DNA from: Flavobacterium aestivum | GTDB taxonomy: Bacteria; Bacteroidota; Bacteroidia; Flavobacteriales; Flavobacteriaceae | NCBI RefSeq assembly: GCF_026870175.2 | Contig: NZ_CP113977.2 | Span: 3,286,001-3,350,000, forward strand | Direction: 5' to 3' | DNA: 64,000 nucleotides | Shown here: piece by piece, positions 1 through 8,743 of the stretch | Position numbering within the stretch: position 1 is the first letter of the stretch | Layout of the letters: each line of letters begins with the position of its first letter | Position numbers and translations under genes: made by a program | The notes under the pieces: model-generated | What the model was told of the DNA's origin: nothing | Database searches by the model: none | What the model saw: the letters and a program-made list of their open reading frames with translations, nothing else

Positions 1-1652
1 TTTATCCATCTACTGAAACGTTGGCCAATCGCGGAATAACGAATCGTGTGGTAAACAAAATGATGCAACAATTGTTTCTGGAAACCCAAGCTCTGTTTAG
101 CGAAACCTTACCTTCTTATTTAACTAACGAACTCAAGCTGATACCCAAAAATGCAGCTTTATTCAATATTCATTTTCCAAAGAGTGCCGAAATTTTAGCG
201 AAAGCCCAATTCCGATTAAAATTTGAGGAGTTGTTCTTTATTCAACTGCAATTGATAACAAAGAATTTGATTCGGAAACATAAAATTAAGGGCTTTCCGT
301 TTACCAAAGTAGGCGAACTTTTTAATGAATTTTATCAGAATCATTTGCCATTTGAATTGACAAATGCTCAAAAAAAGGTTATTAAAGAGATTAGAACCGA
401 CATGGGCAGCAATGCTCAAATGAACCGATTACTACAGGGAGATGTAGGTTCAGGAAAAACCATTGTAGCTTTTATGAGTATGTTATTGGCACTGGATAAT
501 GGTTATCAGGCCTGCTTAATGGCTCCAACCGAAATTTTGGCCAATCAGCATTTTATCGGACTGTCTAAATTGGCCGCTTCCTTGAATATCAACATAAAAA
601 TCCTAACCGGCTCTACCAAAATTGCAGCACGAAGAATCATACATGAAGAGCTGGAAAACGGAAGTTTGCAGATACTTATTGGTACACATGCTCTATTAGA
701 AGACAAAGTAAAATTCCAAAATTTAGGCTTAGCTGTTATTGATGAGCAACACCGTTTTGGTGTTGAGCAACGCTCTAAATTATGGAAGAAGAATACTGTC
801 CCGCCACATATCTTGGTAATGACAGCTACTCCTATTCCCAGAACTTTAGCGATGAGCTTGTATGGAGATTTAGATATTTCGGTCATAGATGAATTGCCTC
901 CAGGCAGAAAACCCATTCAGACTGTACATCGTTTTGATTCTAATCGATTAAAAGTTTGGAAATTCATTCGGGATGAAATTGCTCTGGGACGTCAAATTTA
1001 CATTGTGTATCCTCTGATTCAAGAATCGGAAAAAATGGATTTTAAAGATTTAATGGACGGTTACGAGAGTATTTCTCGCGATTTTCCACTCCCAAAATAT
1101 TCAATCTCGATTCTTCACGGAAAAATGAAACCTGCCGAAAAAGATGAAGAAATGAAACGCTTCGCAGAAGGAAAAACCAATATTATGGTTGCCACAACCG
1201 TAATTGAAGTTGGTGTAAATGTTCCTAATGCCAGTGTGATGATAATAGAAAGTGCAGAGCGTTTTGGATTATCACAACTTCATCAATTACGAGGTCGCGT
1301 AGGCCGTGGTGCTGACCAAAGTTATTGTATCTTGATGACTTCCTTTAAATTATCAAGCGACAGCAAAACCCGTATGGAAACTATGGTGAGTACCAATGAT
1401 GGTTTCGAAATTGCTGAGGTAGATTTAAAACTTCGTGGCCCGGGAGATTTGATGGGTACCCAACAAAGTGGTGTTCTCAATCTTCAAATTGCCGATATTG
1501 TTCGCGATAGAGACGTTCTGATTTTAGCACGAAACTATGCCATACAAATTCTGAAGAATGATGCTCCTTTACAAAAACAGGAAAACGCCATTCTAAAAGC
1601 CGTTTTCATCGAATTGACGAAAAAGAAAAACATTTGGAATTATATTAGTTGA
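1..1652 (+). CDS. recG: ATP-dependent DNA helicase RecG (5' end outside window)
   Basis: Branch-migration helicase that remodels stalled replication forks and Holliday junctions. The reading frame is open from the first bases of the window, so the N-terminal wedge domain is missing and about 550 residues remain. Visible helicase motifs: Walker A QGDVGSGKT, the RecG-type DEQH box in VIDEQHRFG, TATPIPRT (motif III), and QLRGRVGRG (motif VI) near the C-terminus. The stop codon lies in a short inverted repeat (GAGTTGCTAAGC, with an 11/12 complement at 1760-1771) that may act as a loose terminator. Family assignment is certain; only the start is unknown. Confidence 0.97.
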   Translation, partial: YPSTETLANRGITNRVVNKMMQQLFLETQALFSETLPSYLTNELKLIPKNAALFNIHFPKSAEILAKAQFRLKFEELFFIQLQLITKNLIRKHKIKGFPFTKVGELFNEFYQNHLPFELTNAQKKVIKEIRTDMGSNAQMNRLLQGDVGSGKTIVAFMSMLLALDNGYQACLMAPTEILANQHFIGLSKLAASLNINIKILTGSTKIAARRIIHEELENGSLQILIGTHALLEDKVKFQNLGLAVIDEQHRFGVEQRSKLWKKNTVPPHILVMTATPIPRTLAMSLYGDLDISVIDELPPGRKPIQTVHRFDSNRLKVWKFIRDEIALGRQIYIVYPLIQESEKMDFKDLMDGYESISRDFPLPKYSISILHGKMKPAEKDEEMKRFAEGKTNIMVATTVIEVGVNVPNASVMIIESAERFGLSQLHQLRGRVGRGADQSYCILMTSFKLSSDSKTRMETMVSTNDGFEIAEVDLKLRGPGDLMGTQQSGVLNLQIADIVRDRDVLILARNYAIQILKNDAPLQKQENAILKAVFIELTKKKNIWNYIS

Positions 1653-1983
1653 GTTGCTAAGCTACTGAGCACCGACAAAGCAATGTTAGGACTAAAAAAC
1701 AATCATTTTTTTTCGAAACCAAAAGAAAATATTATTCTAAGATTATCGGTAACTTACAAGCTTAGCATCTCAAAAACTTAGAAACTCACCTCTCCCCTAT
1801 TAAACCTTTCAGTTTTTTGATTATCTAAGTATCTATGTACAAAGTAAATTTTTGCTTAATTTTAATATTTGTATGTACAAACGTTAAATAAAAATTAACA
1901 GCTCTATTTTTAACAATTCTAAAACCTAAATTTGTATTATCCTCATCAAAGGATTTTTTAAACTTCTTTTACACTCTTATAAT
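1651..1983. other. Intergenic region with inverted and direct repeats ahead of the RND operon
   Basis: About 330 bp without a gene. It holds the inverted repeat 1651-1662/1760-1771, and two direct copies of TATGTACAAA (1834-1843 and 1872-1881) whose TGTACA core is palindromic. A TAAATTTG box at 1927-1934 matches the Bacteroidota -7 consensus TAnnTTTG, but no clean -33 TTTG is seen at the right distance. The direct repeats are candidate operator half-sites for control of the efflux operon; no regulator gene is adjacent. I see nothing else here. Confidence 0.45.
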
Positions 1984-3054
1984 ATGAAAATAAAAAATGT
2001 TGTTTACACTTTATTGATAATCGGATTCGTTGGATTCATCGGTTATAGAATTTCTTCTAACAATGCAAAAAATAATGGTTCGAAAGATAAAGACCAAAAG
2101 GACAAACCAATTTCCGTAACAGGAATTGTAGTTCAACCAAAGACTTTTGATAACGACTTATCGCTTTCGGGTTCTATTGAAGCCAATGAACAAATCGAAA
2201 TTCATTCTGAAGTTTCCGGAATAGTTGAAGGGATTTATTTTCAAGAAGGAAGCAATGTCACTAAAGGTCAACTATTATTTAAAGTAAATGATATTGAATT
2301 AAGAGCGCAATTGGCTCAAGCCAATACTAAAGAAGGTTTAGCTGCTGAAAATGAAAGAAGAGCTAAATTATTATTACAAAAAGAAGCAATCAGTCAAGAA
2401 GAATATGATATTGCAAGAGCTGACCATAAATCTACCCAAGCACAGAGTCAATTAATTAAAGCCCAAATTGCGAAAACATCAGTTCGTGCTCCATTTTCAG
2501 GAAAAATTGGTCTACGCGCTATTTCACCGGGAACTTATATAACTCCAACAGTTTTGGTAGCCAAATTGGTTAACAGCAGTAAATTAAAAATCACTTTTTC
2601 GATTCCTGAGAAATATGCTTCACAAGTAAAAACCAATACCGCTTTAAGTTTCACTGTTGAAGGATCTACTGAGAAATTCATTGCCAAAGTATATGCAATT
2701 GAACCAGAAGTTGCCGTTGCAACACGAACACTTCAAGTAAGAGCAATTACAGAAAACAGTCAAGGAAAACTATTACCGGGAACATTTGCAAAAGTGATAT
2801 TGCCTCTAAGCACTATAAAAGATGCCATTGTAGTACCAACAGAAGCAATTATACCAGTTCAAAATGGTAAAAAAGTATACATTTCTAATAATGGAATGGC
2901 CAAAGAAGTTATGGTAGAAACTGCCACTAGAACTGATGCTACTATCTTGGTTCTTTCAGGCTTAAAAGTGGGTGATACTTTATTAACAAGTGGAGTTATG
3001 ACCCTAAAAGATTCTACTAAGGTAAAAGTGGCTTTGGATATGAAAAAGCATTAG
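1984..3054 (+). CDS. RND efflux periplasmic adaptor subunit (MFP/HlyD family)
   Basis: Periplasmic adaptor that would connect the inner-membrane RND pump to the outer-membrane channel. The protein has 356 residues: an N-terminal hydrophobic segment (about residues 5-22, an uncleaved anchor or signal), a barrel-sandwich lipoyl half from about residue 70 (EIHSEVSGIVEGIYFQEG), a short alpha-hairpin (about 105-155), the second lipoyl half (VRAPFSGKIGLRAISPGTYI) and a C-terminal beta-barrel/membrane-proximal part. First gene of a three-gene operon with permease and channel, 85 bp upstream of the permease. Substrate cannot be deduced; the MdtA/MexE-like type is only a loose comparison. Confidence 0.93.
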   Translation: MKIKNVVYTLLIIGFVGFIGYRISSNNAKNNGSKDKDQKDKPISVTGIVVQPKTFDNDLSLSGSIEANEQIEIHSEVSGIVEGIYFQEGSNVTKGQLLFKVNDIELRAQLAQANTKEGLAAENERRAKLLLQKEAISQEEYDIARADHKSTQAQSQLIKAQIAKTSVRAPFSGKIGLRAISPGTYITPTVLVAKLVNSSKLKITFSIPEKYASQVKTNTALSFTVEGSTEKFIAKVYAIEPEVAVATRTLQVRAITENSQGKLLPGTFAKVILPLSTIKDAIVVPTEAIIPVQNGKKVYISNNGMAKEVMVETATRTDATILVLSGLKVGDTLLTSGVMTLKDSTKVKVALDMKKH

Positions 3055-3139
3055 GAAAAATTCAAAGATTAAAGGATTTAAAGATTTAAAGATTAGATCA
3101 GCAGTCACAATTCATAATTTATAATTCACAATTCATAAA

Positions 3140-6100
3140 ATGAGTTTATCCACATTAAGCATCAAAAGACCAGTACTTACAATCGTCATGAATTTAACGA
3201 TTATTTTGTTTGGGGTTATAGGTTACACTTATCTGGGAGTTAGAGAATTCCCTTCTATAGATCCTGCTCAAGTTTCTATCAGAACCAATTATACTGGAGC
3301 CAATTCGGATATTATTGAATCCCAAATTACCGAACCTCTAGAAAAAGCAATCAATTCAATAGACGGAATCCGAAATGTAACCTCTTCTAGTGCTCAAGGA
3401 AGCAGCAGTATTACAGTTGAGTTCAATTTGGATAAAAATCTGGAAGAAGCGGCCAATGATGTCCGAGACAAAGTATCACAAGCAATTCGAAACTTACCAC
3501 AAGATATTGATGCACCTCCTGTTGTTTCTAAGGCTGATGCCAATAGTGATGCAATTATTTCGATGACAGTACAAAGTGATACCCGAAACGCATTAGAATT
3601 GAGTGATTATGCCGAAAATGTTATTGGGCAACGACTAGAAACCATACCAGGAGTTAGTGGAGTACAGATTTGGGGACAAAAACGATATGCCATGCGATTG
3701 TGGATTAATCCAGAAAAATTGGCCGCCTATGGTTGTACAGTTGCAGAAGTTCGTGATGCCTTAAACAGTCAAAATGTTGAATTACCTTCTGGAAAAATTA
3801 CGGGTAACAATACAGAATTGACAGTAAAAACAGTTGGAAATCTTTCAAAACCAGAAGAATTCAACAATATCATCATTCGATCAGTTGGAGAAAAAATAGT
3901 TCGTTTTAGCGATGTGGGTACAGCCGTATTGGGACCTGAAAATATCGAGACCAAAATGACTCAGTCAGGCACTCCCCTAGTTGGTGTTGCGGTTGTACCG
4001 CTTCCGGGAGCCAATTATTTGGATATTGCAAGTGAATTTTACAAACAATTTGAACGTTTAAAAAAGGATTTACCAAAAGACATTAAACTAAATATCGCTA
4101 TTGACAATACCGTTTTTGTAAAAAAATCAGTGATTGAAGTAGCCGAAACACTTGGAATTTCAATCCTATTGGTAATATTGATTATCTTTTTGTTTTTTAG
4201 GGATTGGGCAATTGCTTTCAGACCATTAATAGATATTCCTGTTTCTCTGATAGCAACATTCTTTATTATGTGGCTTTTTGGATTTTCGATAAATGTACTT
4301 ACACTACTTGCAATTGTTCTTGCCACAGGATTGGTTGTAGATGACGGTATTGTAGTTACCGAGAATATTTTCAAGAAAGTAGAAGAAGGAATGTCTCCTA
4401 TTGAAGCGGCGATTAAAGGATCGAATGAGATTTTCTTTGCAGTTATTTCAATATCCATCACTCTGGCAGCAGTATTTTTGCCAGTTATTTTCCTCGAAGG
4501 TTTTGTCGGACGATTGTTTCGGGAATTTGGTGTCGTCATTGGAGCTGCTGTATTAATCTCAGCTTTCGTGTCTTTAACATTAACCCCAATGTTGAATGCC
4601 TACTTAATGAAAGGAGGAGAACAAAAAAAATCAAAATTCTATATTCGTACCGAACCTTTTTTTATAAAACTAAATAGTACTTATGCTAACGCATTAGAGT
4701 CTTTTATGAAAAGGAAATGGTTGAGTTTCCCTATTCTGATCGTTTGTTTTGGATTGATTTATTTGTTTTTCAATATTTTGAAAAAAGAAACTGCACCTTA
4801 TGACGACCGTAGTTCTATTGTGATGTCTATTACCACACCCGAAGGATCTTCCTATGATTATACAGATCGTTTCATGCAGGAAATATCAAGACTGATTGAC
4901 GACTCCATTCCTGAGAAAAAAGTAGCATTGGTAATCACTTCTCCTGGATTTATCTCATCATCTGTAAATAGTGGTAGAGTTCGTATTGCCTTGGTAGATC
5001 CGGACAAAAGAAAATTAAACCAAAAAGAAATAGCAGATAAACTCACCAAATGGACTAGCAACTATTCCGAAGCGAAAACTTCGGTAACAGAACAGCCAAC
5101 GATTGCCGTGAATAGACGCGGTGGTTTACCAATTCAATATATTATTCAGGCTCCAAACTTCGAAAAATTAAGAGAAAAAATTCCGTTGTTTATGGATGAA
5201 GCTGCAAAAAGCGACGTTTTCTCTGTTACCGATGTGAATTTAAAATTCAATAAACCGGAAATCAACGTTTCTATTGATAGAGCTAAGGCCGAAAGTTTAG
5301 GAATTTCAGTAAAAGATGTTGCCCAAACCTTACAGCTTTCCTTGAGTGGTCAGCGCTTTGGCTATTTTATCAGAAACGGAAAACAATACCAAGTTGTGGG
5401 TCAGTTTGAGAGAGAAGATCGTTCCAAACCATTGGATTTGACATCTATGTATGTAAAAAACAATAAAGGAGAACTTATTCAGATGGACAATGTGGTCAAG
5501 ATTGAAGAAGAAAGCAATCCTCCGCAATTGTATCATAATAACAGGTACATGTCGGCAACAGTTTTTGCAGGACTCGCTCCAGGCAAAAGTCTTAGCGAAG
5601 GAATTGATGCGATGAACGAAATCAAAGCTAAAGTGCTGGATGATTCATTTACCACCGATTTAGGAGGGGAATCCAGAGACTTTGTCGAAAGTAGCTCGAA
5701 TACTTCATTCGCTTTTGGACTAGCACTATTATTGATTTTTCTAATATTGGCTGCTCAATTTGAAAGCTTTATTGATCCATTTATTATTATCCTGACAGTT
5801 CCGATGGCGGTAGCAGGAGCATTATTTTCGCTTTGGTTATTTAATCAAACCTGGAATATTTTCAGTCAGATTGGAACCATTATGCTGATTGGTTTGGTAA
5901 CCAAGAACGGTATTTTGATTGTAGAATTTGCCAATCAATTACGAGAGCAAGGAAAACCAAAATTAGAAGCTATTTTAGAAGCTTCAGAATCAAGGTTACG
6001 CCCAATTTTGATGACCAGTTTGGCCATTTCATTAGGAGCATTACCAATTGCATTGTCTCTGGGAGCTGCGGCCACCAGTAGAATTGGAATGGGAGTTGTT

Positions 6101-6238
6101 ATCGTGGGAGGTACAATTTTCTCTTTGATCCTAACTTTATTTGTAATTCCAGCTTTGTATCTAATGTGGTCCAAAGCCCGCAAACATTATCCAGAATTTG
6201 ATCATATTGATGAATATGAACATGAGATAAAAAAATAA
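3140..6238 (+). CDS. RND efflux transporter permease (AcrB/MdtB-like, HAE1 type)
   Basis: Inner-membrane proton-driven drug exporter of 1032 residues, the usual length for the family. The N-terminus LSIKRPVLTIVMNLTIILFG is the typical first transmembrane helix. The proton-relay acids are visible in TM4 as GLVVDDGIVVTENIF, and the TM10 lysine in TKNGILIVEFANQ. Two large periplasmic loops separate TM1-2 and TM7-8, as expected. It follows the adaptor and precedes the outer-membrane channel, so the three form a complete tripartite pump. Substrate range is unknown. The 85-bp spacer upstream is AT-rich with short direct repeats of the ATTCATAA and TTAAAGAT type, with no sign of a terminator. Confidence 0.96.
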   Translation: MSLSTLSIKRPVLTIVMNLTIILFGVIGYTYLGVREFPSIDPAQVSIRTNYTGANSDIIESQITEPLEKAINSIDGIRNVTSSSAQGSSSITVEFNLDKNLEEAANDVRDKVSQAIRNLPQDIDAPPVVSKADANSDAIISMTVQSDTRNALELSDYAENVIGQRLETIPGVSGVQIWGQKRYAMRLWINPEKLAAYGCTVAEVRDALNSQNVELPSGKITGNNTELTVKTVGNLSKPEEFNNIIIRSVGEKIVRFSDVGTAVLGPENIETKMTQSGTPLVGVAVVPLPGANYLDIASEFYKQFERLKKDLPKDIKLNIAIDNTVFVKKSVIEVAETLGISILLVILIIFLFFRDWAIAFRPLIDIPVSLIATFFIMWLFGFSINVLTLLAIVLATGLVVDDGIVVTENIFKKVEEGMSPIEAAIKGSNEIFFAVISISITLAAVFLPVIFLEGFVGRLFREFGVVIGAAVLISAFVSLTLTPMLNAYLMKGGEQKKSKFYIRTEPFFIKLNSTYANALESFMKRKWLSFPILIVCFGLIYLFFNILKKETAPYDDRSSIVMSITTPEGSSYDYTDRFMQEISRLIDDSIPEKKVALVITSPGFISSSVNSGRVRIALVDPDKRKLNQKEIADKLTKWTSNYSEAKTSVTEQPTIAVNRRGGLPIQYIIQAPNFEKLREKIPLFMDEAAKSDVFSVTDVNLKFNKPEINVSIDRAKAESLGISVKDVAQTLQLSLSGQRFGYFIRNGKQYQVVGQFEREDRSKPLDLTSMYVKNNKGELIQMDNVVKIEEESNPPQLYHNNRYMSATVFAGLAPGKSLSEGIDAMNEIKAKVLDDSFTTDLGGESRDFVESSSNTSFAFGLALLLIFLILAAQFESFIDPFIIILTVPMAVAGALFSLWLFNQTWNIFSQIGTIMLIGLVTKNGILIVEFANQLREQGKPKLEAILEASESRLRPILMTSLAISLGALPIALSLGAAATSRIGMGVVIVGGTIFSLILTLFVIPALYLMWSKARKHYPEFDHIDEYEHEIKK

Positions 6239-6254
6239 TCTAAGTCTCTAAGTT

Positions 6255-6386
6255 ACTAAGTCTCTAAGGTGCTAAGATTTAGGAAGTCTTTTAAGAATAT
6301 ATATCTGCAAAAGGAAATAGTAACAAACGAGTGTTTAGAAAAAAATACAAACTTAACTTAGAATCTTAGCCACTTAGTGACTTAGT
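6255..6386. repeat. Imperfect 25-bp inverted repeat built of CTAAGT units
   Basis: The spacer between the pump and channel genes contains an arm at 6255-6279 that pairs with 6362-6386 at 22 of 25 positions. Each arm is made of reiterated CTAAG/CTTAG units. Transcription across the operon would produce a long hairpin with an 82-nt loop. It might attenuate or stabilise the downstream channel message; no function is known to me. Confidence 0.6.
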
Positions 6387-6408
6387 ATCTACCTTAAAAA
6401 AAATAAAT

Positions 6409-7719
6409 ATGAATACCAAACTGTTTCTTAAAAGCTTCTTGCTGTTTTTCCTTTGCTTTTCAACAGGAAATGCACAAGAATTGCTTACTCTTGAAAATGC
6501 CGTTAAAATTGCATTAGAAAACAATTATGAAATAAAAATTGCCGACAATAATTTAAAAATCAATCAAGCTAATGTAGCCATTGGAAATGCTGGAATGTTA
6601 CCATCAATAAATGCAGTAGCTACAGATAATAACAGCATCTTGAATACTTCTCAGACCCGATCTGATGGAACTACAGTAAATTTAAAAAATGCCAAAAACA
6701 ATAATTTGAATTATGGTGTTGCTTTGGATTGGACCATTTTTGACGGAATGAAAATGTTTGCAAAATACGATCAGTTGAAGGAATTGCAAAACATGAGCGA
6801 CGCTCAATTGAAAATGACCATAATCGATAAAACGAGTAGTGTCAATTCTGTTTATTATGATTTGATACAAGAGCAACAAAAATTATCTGATTTGGATTCT
6901 ACAATTGTAATTTCCCAAAAAAGATTAGAATTCACCAAAAACAGATACACCATCGGAAAAGGATCTAAACTCGATGTGCTAAACGCTCAAGTCGATTTGA
7001 ATACGGATTTGGGTAACTTATTAAAAGAAAAGCAAACTTACGCTAATGCCAAAACGCTTTTGAACCAAATTTTAGCACGTGATCTTAAAACTGATTTTAA
7101 GGTTTCCGAAGGTATTAAGGTAGATAGAAAATTACAGTTGGCAGAACTAATTGCATTGGCAGAGAAACAAAATCCTGAATTAGAAATGCAAATTATTAAT
7201 AAGAAAGTATCTGAATTAGAATTGAAGCAAATCAAAGGAGAGCGTTATCCAACGGTTAAACTAAACACCGGTTACAATTTCAATGATACAAGATCAAGTC
7301 TTGGTTTTACAACTCAATCTTCAGCACACGGTTTAAATTATGGTTTTTCGGCCTCTTTAAATTTGTTTGATGGTGATGCCCAAAACAGAAATGAAAAAAT
7401 TGCTAAAATGCAAGTTGACAATTCTAGACTATTAATTGACCAACAATTGATTCAGCTACGAAGCAATTTGACTGTAGCCTTCCAGATTTATTTAACCAAT
7501 TTGGATTTGATTGATTTAGAAGAAAACAATACTGCTATTGCTAAACAAAATCTTGAAATAACAGCCGAAAAATTCAAAATTGGAACCATTACCTCTGTCG
7601 AATTTAGAGCAGCACAATTAAATTATATCAATTCAAAAATTCGTTTGAGCAGTGCACAGTTTCAAGCGAAGTTGTCCGAAATTACATTAAGAGAATTAGC
7701 CGGAAATCTTAATTTTTAA
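6409..7719 (+). CDS. TolC-family outer-membrane efflux channel
   Basis: 436-residue outer-membrane factor. N-terminal signal peptide, hydrophobic to about residue 23, with probable cleavage after FSTGNA. The mature part shows the two internally repeated OEP units: LTLENAVKIALENNYEIKIADNN opens the first, and a second set of long amphipathic helices begins near residue 250. This is the pattern of the trimeric beta-barrel plus alpha-helical tunnel. It completes the RND operon; the 170-bp gap to the permease carries a long inverted repeat. Length and signature agree with the TolC family. Confidence 0.93.
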   Translation: MNTKLFLKSFLLFFLCFSTGNAQELLTLENAVKIALENNYEIKIADNNLKINQANVAIGNAGMLPSINAVATDNNSILNTSQTRSDGTTVNLKNAKNNNLNYGVALDWTIFDGMKMFAKYDQLKELQNMSDAQLKMTIIDKTSSVNSVYYDLIQEQQKLSDLDSTIVISQKRLEFTKNRYTIGKGSKLDVLNAQVDLNTDLGNLLKEKQTYANAKTLLNQILARDLKTDFKVSEGIKVDRKLQLAELIALAEKQNPELEMQIINKKVSELELKQIKGERYPTVKLNTGYNFNDTRSSLGFTTQSSAHGLNYGFSASLNLFDGDAQNRNEKIAKMQVDNSRLLIDQQLIQLRSNLTVAFQIYLTNLDLIDLEENNTAIAKQNLEITAEKFKIGTITSVEFRAAQLNYINSKIRLSSAQFQAKLSEITLRELAGNLNF

Positions 7720-7745
7720 TTATTTTTGATGCCAAAAAAGACAGA

Positions 7746-8609
7746 ATGATTCCATACAATCCTAAAATTTGGTTCGCTTACATCTTTCGCCTTCACAAAT
7801 CGGATACATTTAGAAATTTATATCCATTATTACTTTTAATTGCAGTTTACTCAGGTGCAATAGCTTATCTTGAGATTGAATATTTTAAATTAAAAGATAC
7901 AAGCCAAGTCAAAAACCTTTATGTAATCCATACAACATTAGGTTTTGTAATCTCTTTGCTATTGGCTTACCGAATCAATTCGGCCTATGACCGTTGGTGG
8001 GAAGGACGTAAATTATGGGGAGCTTTGGTCAATAACAGCCGAAACCTTGCCATCAAACTTTCTGTTATGCTAAAGGATGAAAAAGATTTGGCCTATTTTA
8101 GAAAGTTAATTCCAAGTTATGCTTCAATGCTAAACAAACATTTAAAAGATGAAGAAACAAGTATGCAATTGTTTGATCATGTTGATTTAGTATTGGATCA
8201 TCACAAACACCGACCGAATCAAATCGCTAAAATGTTGTTTCAAAAAATAAATGATTTGTACATTACCCATAAAATATCGGGAGATCAGCTTATCATTTTA
8301 AACAGCGAAATTCAATCTTTTACTGATATTTGTGGAGCATGTGAGCGTATCAAAAACACACCAATACCCTACTCCTACAGTACCTTTATCAAAAAGTTTA
8401 TATTTATTTTCGTCTTAACTTTACCTTACGCTTATACATTTATTTTAGGGTATTATATAATTCCGGTAGTGTCTTTTATATTTTATGTACTAGCTAGTAT
8501 CGAATTAATTTCAGAAGAAATTGAAGAGCCTTTTGGATACGATGATAACGATTTGCCAACAACAAAAATTTCAGAAAATATTAAAAAACATATAGAAGAA
8601 ATATTATAA
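7746..8609 (+). CDS. Bestrophin-family (UPF0187) anion channel protein
   Basis: 287 residues. Typical features of the bacterial bestrophin/YneE family: N-terminal MIPYNPKIWFAYIFRLHKSDT, a first transmembrane helix LYPLLLLIAVYSGAIAYL, a second VIHTTLGFVISLLLAYRINSAYDRWWEGR (the family RxxxAYdRWWEGR motif), cytoplasmic helices, then a C-terminal hydrophobic pair and the acidic segment SEEIEEPFGYDDNDLP. Bacterial homologues form pentameric ion channels, so an ion-conducting role in the inner membrane is likely. It starts 26 bp after the tolC-like gene and may be co-transcribed with it, but nothing ties it functionally to efflux. Confidence 0.9.
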   Translation: MIPYNPKIWFAYIFRLHKSDTFRNLYPLLLLIAVYSGAIAYLEIEYFKLKDTSQVKNLYVIHTTLGFVISLLLAYRINSAYDRWWEGRKLWGALVNNSRNLAIKLSVMLKDEKDLAYFRKLIPSYASMLNKHLKDEETSMQLFDHVDLVLDHHKHRPNQIAKMLFQKINDLYITHKISGDQLIILNSEIQSFTDICGACERIKNTPIPYSYSTFIKKFIFIFVLTLPYAYTFILGYYIIPVVSFIFYVLASIELISEEIEEPFGYDDNDLPTTKISENIKKHIEEIL

Positions 8610-8661
8610 ATTTCGTACGAAAAAATTTGCATGATTGGGACAAATTTTGGGACAAACTAAC

Positions 8662-8692
8662 TTTGAACCTCACGAAACATTGATTATATTTG
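8662..8692 (+). promoter_or_regulatory. Bacteroidota-type promoter for pheT
   Basis: A -33 box TTTG (8662-8665), a 19-nt spacer and a -7 box TATATTTG (8685-8692) match the TTTG-N(17-23)-TAnnTTTG consensus exactly. The expected start is near 8698, leaving a leader of about 45 nt before the pheT ATG at 8744. Confidence 0.8.
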
Positions 8693-8743
8693 CGCCCTAG
8701 TCTGTATAGCGAACGGACGAAGTAATCTTGAAAAAAACATAAA

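Noticed and set aside
8620-8660. Remnant attachment site near TGGGACAAATTTTGGGACAAA before pheT
   Set aside because: Short direct repeat only; no integrase and no second copy elsewhere in the window.
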